In this document: positions 11,658-21,793 of the stretch, piece by piece
Layout of the letters: every line of letters starts with the position of its first letter
Position numbering within the stretch: the stretch's first letter is position 1
DNA from: Clitopilus passeckerianus
Lineage: Eukaryota; Basidiomycota; Agaricomycetes; Agaricales; Entolomataceae
Length of the DNA: 64,000 bases
NCBI GenBank assembly: GCA_944990035.1
Contig: CALYLX010000126.1
Span: 620,001-684,000, forward strand
Direction of reading: 5' to 3'
Position numbers and translations under genes: made by a program
The notes under the pieces: generated by a model
What the model saw: the letters and a program-made list of their open reading frames with translations, nothing else
The model's database searches: none
What the model was told of the DNA's origin: nothing

Positions 11658-12029
11658 TTAAGCTCCATCTTCACGAAGGACTTGTGTAGCGTGTTCCTTG
11701 GCTTCCTCCGAAACATTAGGGTCTGATTAAGAGTGCAATGTTATAAAACGTGCAAGAATTTTGTGACTTAGGGATCACGCTCACTCTTCAGAGCAGCCTT
11801 GTAGCCTGCCATGACATGATTATGGTGGGCATTGTCGGTGTCCTCGGCACGATGCTCGATCTGGTCAAGGCGCTGCTCGGCGTCGGCTTTGGCAGCGTCG
11901 GATACGTGGGGGTTATGAATAGCCGCCTTCAAGCCACCAGCGACGCGGTTGATGTCCTTTCCTTCTGCAACAATACGAGTTAGCAGGGAGAAGAGGTGTG
12001 TGAAGGAAGCCGAGCTAACCAGAAGCCAT
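11658..12029 (-). CDS. con-6: Con-6 family protein, copy A (84 aa)
   Basis: Small hydrophilic conidiation-specific-protein-6 family member; relatives accumulate in spores and under stress, exact role unknown. Exons on the - strand: 12020-12029, 11785-11964 and 11658-11722, giving 84 residues. The first coding exon is only 10 nt (Met-Ala-Ser plus one base). Two con-6 units are seen: INRVAGGLKAAIHNPHVSDA and VMAGYKAALKNPNVSEEAKE. The second intron splits the first Asn codon of the NPNVSEEA repeat (phase 1), as in the three paralogues downstream. It belongs to the short subtype with B, without the DLGDQEY-type insert of C and D. Confidence 0.9.
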
Positions 12030-12112
12030 TTTGCTTGAGATAGAGTAATGAGTAGTTCGTTGAGATGAAAGCGAGTTGTTGATGTTGGCCAACGACGGAT
12101 AGACCTCCATCT

Positions 12113-12118
12113 TATATA
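12113..12118 (-). promoter_or_regulatory. TATA box of con-6 copy A
   Basis: TATATA, 84 bp upstream of the ATG on the - strand. All four con-6 genes have a TATA element at a similar distance, which supports it being functional. Confidence 0.6.
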
Positions 12119-12298
12119 CCTCCCAGAGCAACGGCTAATCTCGGTCCACCCCAATTCGAACCACCACTTGTCCTGAGTCGACTTCGGTCATAAGTGGAGA
12201 ATGACTTCAGTGATCTCCAGTTCCTCTATACAAAAAAGAGCGCTGGATGGCAGTCAACCGAGGAGAACCCCACAAACGGTTGCTAGTTGCCAATGGGA

Positions 12299-12304
12299 TG
12301 ACGT
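12299..12304 (+). promoter_or_regulatory. CRE-like TGACGT motif upstream of con-6 copy A
   Basis: TGACGT, the half-site core of ATF/CREB-type bZIP binding, 270 bp upstream of the ATG of copy A. Similar motifs precede the other three con-6 genes. Confidence 0.4.
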
Positions 12305-12875
12305 CTCGGGAACGGACTCCACCACAATAACCAATAGTTGTGCACCATGGCTAGGTATGCGTTGGATTCGGTGACTTGACTTGACGCGAAGAATGCTAAT
12401 GGAAAGGGTGTTGGAGCTTGTGTGTCTGTGAGTGGTGGCTTGTAAGGCGGCAGTGGAGAAAGACAGACGCGTTGACTCAACCGCGTTTCAAACGCGCCAT
12501 TGTGTGACCGAAGTTCCTAAAGTTGGGAGTGGTCATGTGCCACGCGCCTATTTTCTGTCACAGCCCGCCAAGGGATTCTTCGCAACTCACCTTTTTTCGC
12601 CTCTTCTTCCTGTGTACTATGGCTTGGATTTGGATCATCTCGCATGTGGCATTGTGTGAAACTCGAGATTATAACACGCACCTTCGGATATCATATGACA
12701 CTCATGCTCAATCACGATACTCTCTTCAAGATTCATCATATTGCATCAATGCCAACAGGAGCTTTATATGAAGGTATCCAATTGTTCAGACAGAATACAA
12801 GATATCATTACAAAATTATGTACAAGAAGGTCCACTGCTCAATCCATTACCATGAATTTATGGGGCATATTCCGC
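12305..12875. other. Intergenic between con-6 copies A and B
   Basis: About 570 bp with no gene seen. It separates the promoter of copy A from the 3' end of copy B. Confidence 0.4.
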
Positions 12876-13324
12876 TTAGATCTCGTTGTTGTCCTTCAAA
12901 ACATCCTCGGCATGCTCCTTTGCCTCTTGGGAGGTGTTGGGATCTACGCAAGATATGTCAGTCCATCACAAACACTCCTGGGCAGGTCAACATACTCTTC
13001 AAAGTAGCCTTAAACCCTCCCATGACGTTCCCGTGATTTGCATCTTGCTCTTCAGAAGCTAGGCAACCCGCAGATCAGCACTGGCACTCCAGACAGTATA
13101 TGCAGGGTAAAGAAGACTCACTTCTCTCAACGGGCCTCTCAGCGGACTCGGGACTGACACCCATATCATCAAGGCGGCCGCGAGCGGATTCCTTGGCCTC
13201 CTCAGAGACGTTGGGGTTGTGAACCGCAGCCTTAAGACCTCCAGCGACGCGGTTGATGTCTTTGTCTATTCGATGGCGTTAGCAGAATTACCCTCACGAA
13301 TGCTATATACTTACTATCGGACAT
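12876..13324 (-). CDS. con-6: Con-6 family protein, copy B (94 aa)
   Basis: Exons on the - strand: 13315-13324 (10 nt), 13122-13265, 12996-13058 and 12876-12943, giving 94 residues in frame. Con-6 units: INRVAGGLKAAVHNPNVSEE near the N-terminus and VMGGFKATLKNPNTSQEAKE near the C-terminus, joined by an acidic linker. The intron in the C-terminal unit falls at the same place and phase as in copy A. It also has an extra intron between the two units that copy A lacks. Expected to be a small soluble cytoplasmic protein of spores or stressed hyphae. Confidence 0.9.
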
Positions 13325-13416
13325 GATTAATCGAGGTGAGATTTATTAGTATTTGAGTGCGAAGTGAGAGTTGATAATGATGATGTTAATGAAGAGAACA
13401 TTGAAGGCGGCCATCC

Positions 13417-13423
13417 TTTTATA
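13417..13423 (-). promoter_or_regulatory. TATA box of con-6 copy B
   Basis: TATAAAA on the - strand, 93 bp upstream of the ATG. Confidence 0.6.
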
Positions 13424-13501
13424 CCTCAGCTTCAGCTCGGAACGGAAGGTTTGAGGCGTCATCTTGTCGCTCATAGAGGTCTCCAGCATTGCGTAGAATC
13501 G

Positions 13502-13507
13502 ACGTCA
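13502..13507 (-). promoter_or_regulatory. CRE-like motif upstream of con-6 copy B
   Basis: TGACGT on the - strand, 178 bp upstream of the ATG. A second TGACGT lies at 13593-13598 on the + strand, and a full palindrome TGACGTCA at 13993-14000. Confidence 0.45.
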
Positions 13508-14665
13508 GGACACCCAGGGAAATCTGTATTATTGGCGCCCGATGGACACCAGACGGCAAACTCAAAAAAGGATCGTGGACGCTCCTGAAAAATGACGTCT
13601 CCAATTCACTTGGGCGATCGATTTTTTCACTAATGAATCGGTCGTTCAGACTTTGGTGCACGAAGAAGACTTTGGTAATGAGTGATATCAGCTACGGCCT
13701 CATGTCGTGGAGGCGGGAGGCCGAAGTGCTTGAAATTTAGAATGGCCAATTCGGATCTGATGGTGTCATAATACCACGCAAGTATCCCGTTCATCTCTTG
13801 AGCCAAATTCCCCTGCCAAAGTCATAGATTTCTTGTCGTTTCGAGGTTCCTTTCGTGATTATTTCTTCGTAGCAAACAAAGGGGTCAATACAAATGGGCT
13901 TTCATTCTGGGAGTGGAATTGTTACATTTTGCGCCACATGTCGGGCTCGATCAATTCAAATGTTAACGCCGGACACCAGTTAGAACTTTATGTGACGTCA
14001 GGATGAGCCAGCCTGTTGAGTTACTGACCCTTCGACCGCTCAACGATGCTCAGGAAGAACGTACAAGTCAGTTAAAAGGAATGTGCAAGTGGATGCATTC
14101 TTAAACAGGGTTTTGAGTCAAGAGGGATCAGGTACTACGGTAGGCCCGGCCCAGGCAGCTCAGAGGTGCTCATTGAGTATATATCGGGATTCAAATGACA
14201 TGCTGCTGCCAATACTTAACCGACAGTCTTAGGCTTAACGCGCTCAGAGCTTTTTCTCCTGACTAGAGGACTTGGATAGATTTGGAGGTATTCAGATGGC
14301 CGTCGATCCAAGGCTATGCTGGGATCGAGGTCATTTGGTGTACAGAGAAGGGAAAAAACCGTACTCACTGTTGCCTGTGGAGACCTTCATTTTATGAGCC
14401 TAACCAGCCCTACTCCAGTCAAGAGAAAGAAACTGAACACTCTGCGACTTGGCTTTCGTCACCTTGTGAGAGAGAAGGAACCGGGGACGGAAGCTTCGGC
14501 CGACAGAGATAAGAGAAAGCTGTTTCTGCAGTCTAGGCATTCTAACTTCAACTAAAAGCTCGACATTGCGGGGGCTAGAAGGGCGTCGTCATTTAAAAAT
14601 AACTTTTGGGCTGACGGTCAAAGAGATAGCCAAAAAATAGGAGGTTCCCGAAAATCTATATAAGG

Positions 14666-14803
14666 CATCGTTTTGGCTCGGGGGAGGCGCGCAGTAGGCA
14701 ACGGGTCGGCGACGACCTTCACGCCCCTGGCTACGGTTACGGCCAGAGCGGGTTGGTTGACAGAGAGCGGGCGCTCGGAGGTCGGACGACACGAGTGCTA
14801 TAA
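14666..14803 (+). pseudogene. Detached C-terminal fragment of an ECL1-type gene
   Basis: Encodes the last 45 codons of the ECL1-type protein at 46233-47505, with a few substitutions and the same stop. It has no start codon or promoter of its own. The rest of the gene lies 2.4 kb further right in the wrong order. Confidence 0.8.
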
Positions 14804-15663
14804 CGATCTTGCATTCAGCATTCTTCCTTTCCCATCGCTTTCCTCCAAAATCGCGCCATCATGCATCATTCCACAACCTCATCACGACCAATGACGACAA
14901 TTCAACCTTTCGTTTGTATATCTTGGATCATCTACAAGGACGTCTCGCCTCAGCCTCGAGCTCTCAAAAGTGCTTCCATGGCACCACTTACCCCCATCTC
15001 AACATGAAAAAATTCTTTTTCAAGCATCTCACCTCTTAAAACGACATCTCCCGTCAAGGCTAGCTTTCCTTCAGCCTCGGGTGACGCACTTCTGCGCTAC
15101 AGTTTCAGCAGAAGCTTGTCGGTAGTTCCTATCGCAGCATATCTCACTTATTATTCGCATCGCATTTCAATCAACAACCATACCTCTTCAGATACTTAGG
15201 CACATATAATGTATTATCAACCAGTCGCTTATGCTTTCGATATACAACATATTTTCATCATCACTTCACGCCCACTACAACCTTTTTTTTGATTTGACTC
15301 ATGCATCAAACACGAAATTAATTCATTTCACTCGCATCATAGGTATTTAGGAATAGTATTCATCAGTTTAAACAGCATTTTTCTTCGATTCTCTTTCCGT
15401 TGGTACATTGAAATGCATCTTAGCTTTTCTGGCTGACTCCAACCCCGGCATGACGTGAACATTCTTGTGTCGTACCCCTAAGTAAACGATAGGTTCCTGT
15501 TGAGGGTCCAACGTGACTAGGTCTGTGTCAACTGCGGACGTTAGCCTTTGTGTTTTTCATACGATTTTGGCCATGGGACCTCTGTACATCTGCATCAGGT
15601 CCAAACACAGGACGGCGAGGGGCAATTTATCGAGATTTGGCTACGAAAGTAGTGGCAGGTGCC
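14666..15663 (+). repeat. Duplicated segment B (copy of the ECL1 3' end and downstream DNA)
   Basis: Closely matches the reverse complement of 45261-46370. It starts inside the ECL1-type coding sequence and includes the last part of that protein (HRFGSGEAR... to the stop at 14801-14803), its 3' flank, and a further stretch ending near 15663. This copy has at least two internal deletions relative to the other: one of roughly 95 bp near 15623 and a smaller one near 14820. It therefore looks like the derived copy. The left junction has only about three bases of possible shared sequence (aag) with the source. Confidence 0.85.
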
Positions 15664-16243
15664 GCGTACCCTGGCCTCTTTAAAGGAATGGGTACTATTC
15701 TCGAAGAGCGAGGCTTCAAGAATTGTGTTCCCCGTGCGCCAAAAGGGAAGCCTGCCCAATGTGCCGATTTCTCGAAAGGATGCCTTTTGTCCAAGAACTC
15801 CGAGTGCTGCTGTCGTCGAACGCTCTTCAACCAGCCTGATTTTCAAAATATCAGATCCTACCTGAAAGAGACATGCATCAGGCATGGCTTCGAACTCCTG
15901 ATCCTCCCCAAGTTCCATTGCGAGCTCAATTTCATCGAGCAATGCTGGGGCTATGCGAAGCGTGTTTATCGCCACGGTCGTTTTCCGCCATCAACAAAGG
16001 AGGCCGATCTGGAAAGAAACATGTTAGTGGCATTGAGTGCTGTTCCTCACGAGAGTATGAAAAGGTAGGAGGGTTACTTATTTTCCTATCTGTGTCCTTT
16101 AAACATTTGGCAGATTTGCGATGCGTAGCCTGCGATTTTGTGACTCCTATTCGAAGGGACTTGTTGGGAAACAGGCTGCTTGGGCAAGCCAAAAGTATAA
16201 AGGACATAGGTCACTACCTCCGAGCTGGAAGAAGGACTTGGAG
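15664..16243 (+). mobile_element. DDE-type transposase relic (C-terminal part)
   Basis: Encodes the C-terminal part of a DDE-superfamily transposase of a kind frequent in agaricomycetes: YPGLFKGMGTILEERGF, the cysteine cluster SECCCRRTLFNQPDF, LPKFHCELNFIEQCWGYAK (catalytic-core region), then after an intron (16065-16113) SLRFCDSYSKGLVGKQAAWA and KYKGHRSLPPSW. The frame is open throughout. The N-terminal part is missing: recognisable transposase begins just where duplicated segment B ends. No terminal inverted repeats or target-site duplications could be identified by eye. It is a truncated, non-autonomous remnant. Confidence 0.8.
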
Positions 16244-16338
16244 GTTGCGGGAATCACTCGTTTCGACGGTACATTGGGTGTGAAGGAGCGTCAGATTGAA
16301 TTTCCTAACGGGGACACAAATTGCTAATGTAATCTTAG

Positions 16339-17075
16339 TCAAATCTATCCACATGACCCGCGTCACATAACTGTCACTACACGTGGTATCGATGAGCATG
16401 GGCGAGGTCTACCTTACAATCGGTGGTCTGATACCAGGCTTGACCGGTGGCTAGTAGACTGGACACTTAGGTCAGGGATGGAGAAAACAGCTCGACAACT
16501 GGCGGAGGAGAAGGATATTGAGGTACTCAGCCTCGGCATAGTAACACGTTCCTCATGCTTATCACCATATAGGGTCTGGTCGATGTACACCTTTTCATGG
16601 AAATTCGACGAATTGAAGAGGCCCTTTCAAAACATAGCTGCGTTGAAGCTCTTGCTTGGTGTAGCGAGAACAAAGTTGCCTTGCGGAAACTGAAGGTGGG
16701 CTGCCCAGCGATCTCTCCCCAATTGACCTAAATACCGTCATCTAGAGCACGCTCGAGTTTGAGCTTCGACTTCAGGAATACATAGAGCTATCGAGAGCCC
16801 GTAAATCAGCAGAGGCAATAGCATATGCGAAAAAACACCTCATGCCGTGGCAAGAGACTCATCCCGCACAAATCCGTACTGCATCTGCTCTCCTCGCCTT
16901 TCCTCCAAATACCACCTGCGCACCTTACAAAGTAGGCAAGCGGCCCCTTTCACAACTGCTTCCACGACATTAACCATCTGCATAGCATCTCTACAATACT
17001 ACCCGCTGGCACGATCTAATACACCTCTTCCGTGACGCAGTGTACACCCTGAACACACTTCCGGGTGAACCGTAA
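16339..17075 (+). pseudogene. FYV10: Truncated FYV10/GID9 (MAEA homologue) gene copy
   Basis: FYV10/Gid9 is a RING-like subunit of the GID/CTLH ubiquitin ligase. Four exon-like blocks are joined by plausible introns: 16339 to about 16520, about 16573-16693, about 16746-16933 and about 16988-17075. They encode HITVTTRGIDEHGRGLPY, RLDRWLVDWTL (LisH-like), IRRIEEALSKHSCVEALAWC (CTLH), STLEFELRLQEYIELSRARK, and RWHDLIHLFRDAVYTLNTLP. The N-terminus and the whole C-terminal RING-like region are absent; a TAA follows GEP at the point where the family normally continues for about another 100 residues. Splice sites and frame are well kept, so the copy is young. It could still make a dominant fragment, but nothing shows a promoter. 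Confidence 0.8.
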
Positions 17076-17187
17076 CATTTAACACATGCACTCTCCTACA
17101 AATGTGAATTCATAGTAATAGTATGAAGGCGAGGACACCTCCACAGCTCTCGACAATGATTGACCGGTAACCGACACGGATGGGATG

Positions 17188-18108
17188 GATGTCCCACCTC
17201 TCGTGCCTTCAGCTCTCGGCACTGCCCTCACTAGTGCTGCGTTTCACCGACGCCGCCACCAGTACTCTGTGTCATCATCTTCTGCATCCTCCACTTCTTG
17301 GTCAATCATGACCGATGAAGATAAGGATATTGATGATTTTGCAGGTATAGGAAGCTACGGAAGCAATTTTCACAGCAGCGTTGACTCTTTCCATGAAGGC
17401 ATCTCGAAGTCGGCAAGTGGCGTTGATCCCCAGAAATCTTCAGCTGCTCTCTTCTATGCACGACGCCCCTCTGGTACCAACAACCACTCGACTCTTTCCG
17501 GTCTTCACAACCGCAACTCTTCAGGCCATGTGCCTCACGCTCCGCGGAGCGCTCCTCTCCACTCCCACTTGGGCATCGACGAGGACTTATATTCTGATGT
17601 CAGTTTCTCCTCTAAGGAAGAATCTGATTCGGAAATGTATCCTCCGAAGTCAGCGACGAAGAACAAGAGAAATCGTGCCAGCCTGCCCGGCTGCTTCTCC
17701 CTTCTCCAGGCCAACCCATCAGAGCATAGGCGCATGGCTTCGCAAACCTCCTCTTCAGGTCACACCGTCACTACTCAACGGAAGACTCCTCCAACTCCCA
17801 AACTTCCTCTGCTGAATGCCCTGTCTAACCTCACCTTATCGTCACCTACCTCCTTAACCACCCCACGAGGTCGAAGACGCATTCAGGGGGAGTCCTCAAG
17901 CAGTCGTCGGTCAGACAGCTCGAGTTCTCGTTCCCCTTCCCGGTCACGATGGCCTGCAGCTCAGCTGAGTCCTTTCCGTGCACGCGAGCACAGTGATGTA
18001 CAATTGTCTAGCCGTTTCCATGTTACTTCGGAAGCACCACGCGGCCGGGCTACCCACCGTAGGAATAGCTCTCCTCCACCGAAGATGACCGTAGCATCCT
18101 TCGACAAG
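17188..18108 (+). repeat. Duplicated segment A (copy of the body of the ECL1-type gene)
   Basis: Matches the reverse complement of 46371-47290 at high identity (only scattered substitutions): 921 bp here against 920 bp there. The single length difference is one C present here and absent in the other copy near 46460. It begins after the first exon of the gene and ends at the exact point where segment B begins in the other copy. Confidence 0.88.
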
Positions 18109-18240
18109 CCGTCAATTTTCATCTATTTTCTCCCAGAACCCGCGCTCTTCTTTGCTCCTTCCTCTCATCTTCTCCCCTATTTTCTCTCCTTTCTTACATC
18201 TACACGGGATCACCCCGCCAGGTACTCAATGAACGGTTGA
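17188..18240 (+). pseudogene. 5'-truncated ECL1-type gene copy with foreign C-terminus
   Basis: An open frame of about 350 codons whose body is Ser-rich and matches residues from about 54 on in the ECL1-type protein at 46233-47505. It lacks the exons that encode the zinc-binding Cys motifs. After residue 307 or so it runs out of the duplicated segment into unrelated sequence (SIFIYFLPEPALFF) and stops at 18240. An ATG at 17185 is supplied by flanking DNA. Without the Cys motifs the product would lack the defining part of the family. Confidence 0.75.
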
Positions 18241-18969
18241 TGCCAAAAGAGCCGCCTTGTGTCAAATGGAGAGCACTGCGGCCTCCTCGAAAACACTAAC
18301 CTTAGCAAGGTTAGGTCATAGCTCAAAGGACAGCCGCCGGTATTCCCTTGGGGCTCTGATCCAAGGCTACTGGTTCCCATCGGGCGACCGATGTCGACTT
18401 CCTAAATGGTGTCAGCGGATTCGCTACCCATGGTCGAATTACTTATACGGTCTCCGTTGGATCTTGGATGGGGAGCAGTTGGCAAAAAATAACCCACACC
18501 CCACCAGGTGTTCCTCACTACATTCTCTGGTCTTCTTAACTGCCGTTTAGAAAGCAGAGCCGAGAGCCCTTAAGTGGGTGGCGCCCTCTGTGCAGCCTGA
18601 GGGAAGTTGTACCAGGGTTTCGTAGGTGGGACTGTAGACGCGAGGCTGTGATACGTGCTTTCGGAGTTCTCTTGGAGTGTCGTGCCGGCAGGTGGCTAGC
18701 ATGCGGGTTCGCCTAGGACGTGAGTCGATCTCTTCTTTCTTAATCAATGCCCTCATCGTTCATTCTTCCACAGATATTTCACACCTTCATCAACGATCAG
18801 CATCTAGTCGCCGCCGCTAAGTCTCATACTTTTCTCGTCAATGCTACTCACCCTTTACAGTAACATCACCCCCTAAAAATGACCAGGATAAGGAAGACCG
18901 CATTGTTAGAGACCTGGGGGTAGTATATTTCGTTTATGGATCGTATACAAATACATAGACACTATTTCG
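18109..18969. other. Intergenic between the chimeric insert and con-6 copy C
   Basis: About 860 bp. A frame of 97 codons at 18257-18550 is open but unrecognised. No RNA gene or repeat seen. Confidence 0.4.
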
Positions 18970-19612
18970 TTAATCCATATCCTGCTCAGCTTGGTCCTTG
19001 TCCAAGACGTCACGGGCATGGGATTTGGCCTCCTCCGATACCCTAGGATCTTCGAAGATTGTTAGCACGGTGCCAACTTGAACTGTTGGGAAGTAGAAGA
19101 TACGAACTCTTTAATGTCGCCTTATACCCACCGATAACACGACTGTGTTCACCACTACTGTCCATACCAGCCGCACCGGTCCGTCTGGCGTTGTCGCGAT
19201 CGGTATATTGAGTATCGTCGAAGCGACCGTAGCCTTCCTCAGAATATTCTTGATTGCCAAGATCTATCGAATAATTGTCGGTTAGTATGTAGTCGTCATA
19301 TACTTTCAATGCTGCTTACTACTGGTTTTGGAAGCTATAGTTTAGGCAGAAGCAGCGATCAGCTGAATAAACTCGACGCCGGGAAGGCTTTCAAATGCTT
19401 ACTCTTATCCAAGGGCTTGGTGTCCGAGTGTGCGCTGGTCCCCATTTCGGCGAGGCGTTCTTGAGCACTCTGCTTCGCCTCACGCGAGACACGGGGGTTG
19501 TGCGCGGCTGCTTTGAACCCACCGGCAACACGGTTAAGGTCCTTGTCCTCTGAGAAAGGCGTTAGCAAAAGAGATAGAATAGAGTTGTACGGCGTTTCGT
19601 ACCAGATGCCAT
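18970..19612 (-). CDS. con-6: Con-6 family protein, copy C (130 aa, long subtype)
   Basis: Exons on the - strand: 19603-19612 (10 nt), 19403-19549, 19108-19263 and 18970-19049, giving 130 residues in frame. The first con-6 unit is LNRVAGGFKAAAHNPRVSRE and the second VIGGYKATLKNPRVSEEAKS. Between them lies an acidic aromatic insert (LGNQEYSEEGYGRFDDTQYT) shared only with copy D. The second intron (19264-19402) is unusually long for this window at 139 nt. The last intron splits the Asn codon of the NPRVSEEA repeat as in the other copies. Confidence 0.88.
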
Positions 19613-19693
19613 TAGAGTGATGGGAAATTGGAGTTAGAAGTCGATTGTATGAGTTGTCTGATTGCTGCTTCGAAAAAGACAGCACAGAGGCCC

Positions 19694-19699
19694 TTTTAT
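19694..19699 (-). promoter_or_regulatory. TATA-like box of con-6 copy C
   Basis: ATAAAA on the - strand, 82 bp upstream of the ATG. Confidence 0.5.
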
Positions 19700-19730
19700 C
19701 CAGTCTTCCAGGGAGCAGACGAAATTCCGG

Positions 19731-19736
19731 ACGTCA
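19731..19736 (-). promoter_or_regulatory. CRE-like motif upstream of con-6 copy C
   Basis: TGACGT on the - strand, about 119 bp upstream of the ATG. Confidence 0.45.
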
Positions 19737-21123
19737 TATTGAGTTCATCGTAGCAAAAGAGTCTTCCGGAATGCCCCAAGCTCAGGAATAGAGTTACCCT
19801 GGCGTCTCCAAGAAATCGAACAGCGGTGAACTCTGGACGATCAAGCCCCAACAGGTCCACTTTTCAGGGTCTGGAGTTCAACATGTACGAAATCATGACG
19901 TTCCAACGGCTTCTACAGTCATTGTATCATCCAGGCTAGTCATCACTGTCTTAGACGTGAGCTATAGCAGCGGCCATAAATCCGAATTCTGTTTGAAAGA
20001 ACTTGCACGCAGAAAAGTGAGGATGATCGTGGAAAGGAAGTCGGCTCTCGTGACGCGTCAGAGCAATAACGTCAGAGTCAGCGACTTCTCACGACTTTTG
20101 ACGGTGGATTGCGCCACCTGCCGCCCACCTATCACCCTCTAGATCAAGAGGGTCCTAGGAATCGACTTCTTGGTGCCCCTACAGGATACAGGCTCACAGC
20201 CATGAACTTTTGGAGGGTAACCTTACATCTAATCGCGGCAGGACCGGCAAGCTTCGTTATCGCGATGACGTCGGTCATGCCAGTCAGATATCGCCTCGTG
20301 CGGCTTAGCACGGCAGGGTCTTTGTACGGCTCTCCATTCTACCACCAGCACGAGGCATCTCCCAATCTTGGTACTTGGAACAAACTTTCAGGCCACTGAA
20401 TCACCATGGTAAATCTTTCATACACCACGATCCAGCGTGGTAGGTCATCATCAGCACAAAAACACGCTCTCCAATTCATGAAGTTGCTTTAGCCACCACC
20501 CACTCGGATGCTGTTAACTACAACGTTCGGATGAAGACTGGAAATGCTGAGATTCCAGATAAGCCCAGGCTTGCTGGTACCATCGATATAGGCACTACGG
20601 AGAGGTCAGAATTCCATCTCAGAGATGATTTAAGGGATGGCGGATTCTTTGGTGAGGGCCACGAGAGTGTCAGACCATTGCAGTACTCCATTGGAGGAAG
20701 CATTGGTCCGGTACGAAATCATCACCGAGGGAAAGATCAGGCTCATGTGCATATCCTCACAGAAAGGTATTTTTCAATGCCATCTTGTTCGGCAGAGGTT
20801 GACCAGCTTGAAAGAGTCCCGAAATGAGCAAGGTTGCATACGCAACATCTACGACTTAAATTCGGCTTTATATTTTGTACCAATTATAAATTAATATTTT
20901 ATAATGGCTTAAGTTACTCATATTGAAGCCAAGATCAGGTGTGAACAGAACGAAAGATGGGGCGGCAGTGCACAAATTTTAAAACCTCAATATCGTAGAG
21001 CCAGTTCGACACACTCATCCGTCCGAAGATCTGTAAGGTACAGAGAGAAAACTTGATCGTTTGCCACAATGTTGATTAGGAATATGGAGCTATATAATAC
21101 TTAAGTCTACGACCTCGTCTACT

Positions 21124-21685
21124 CTACATGTCATCTTGATCCAGAACGCGCTGAGCGTGCCGTTTAGCGTGCTGAGAAACCTGAGGGTCTATCGCGACAT
21201 GAGTCCAGTGGAATGAGATGGATGAAAACAGCGCATACTGTTGATGGTGGCTTTATATCCGCCCATGACTTGGTTATGCTCGGCGTTCTTGTAACCACCA
21301 GCTGCAACGCGTTGAGTGTTGTCCCGATCAGTGTACTCGGCATCATCGAAGGCAGCATAACCCTCTTCAGTGTACTCCTGATCTCCAAGGTCGTTACCCC
21401 CACGAACTAGGATAGTTTCGGTCAGATAGTGTGCTGAGAAGTTTCAATTCGGAATACCCACTGCCAGTGCGTTGGGCAACATCCTTTGGCTTGCCACCTG
21501 ATTCGGAGCTCAGACCCAGGTCATCAAGGCGGTCTTGAGCAGACGCTTTGGCCTCGTCAGAAACTTTGGGGTTGTGGACGGTGGCCTTGAGACCGCCGGC
21601 GACGCGATTGATATCTTTTCCTTCTAAGGGCTGGTCAGCATTTTAAAAAAGTGCAAACCGAGGAGGGACGCTTACGAGAGGCCAT
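21124..21685 (-). CDS. con-6: Con-6 family protein, copy D (134 aa, long subtype)
   Basis: Exons on the - strand: 21676-21685 (10 nt), 21462-21623, 21239-21406 and 21124-21188, giving 134 residues in frame. Con-6 units: INRVAGGLKATVHNPKVSDE and VMGGYKATINNPQVSQHAKR. The middle exon carries the insert LGDQEYTEEGYAAFDDAEYT that pairs it with copy C. The C-terminal unit is the most diverged of the four: basic (HAKRHAQRVL) instead of acidic. Confidence 0.88.
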
Positions 21686-21762
21686 TATTGTTGTTGGATG
21701 TGATTAAAATTTGTAGGAATTGGGCGAGATGGTTTGAACTTTGAGTCCGGGATACATTGCTG

Positions 21763-21770
21763 TTTATATA
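21763..21770 (-). promoter_or_regulatory. TATA box of con-6 copy D
   Basis: TATATAAA on the - strand, 78 bp upstream of the ATG. Confidence 0.6.
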
Positions 21771-21785
21771 CAGAGATGCTCATAT

Positions 21786-21793
21786 TGACGTCA
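21786..21793. promoter_or_regulatory. Full CRE palindrome upstream of con-6 copy D
   Basis: TGACGTCA, the complete ATF/CREB consensus, 101 bp upstream of the ATG and just 5' of the TATA box. Confidence 0.6.

Larger units (their letters stand above)
13325..14665. other. Intergenic, upstream region of con-6 copy B
   Basis: 1.3 kb up to the left edge of the chimeric insert at 14666. Apart from the TATA box and CRE-like motifs of copy B I see no gene. Frames of 75-85 codons at 14282-14555 have no recognisable content. Confidence 0.45.
19613..21123. other. Intergenic between con-6 copies C and D
   Basis: 1.5 kb without a supportable gene. A + strand frame at 20531-20827 (DKPRLAGTIDIGTTERSEF) looks protein-like in composition but I cannot place it. 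It may be a decayed exon. AT-rich around 20850-20900. Confidence 0.4.
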
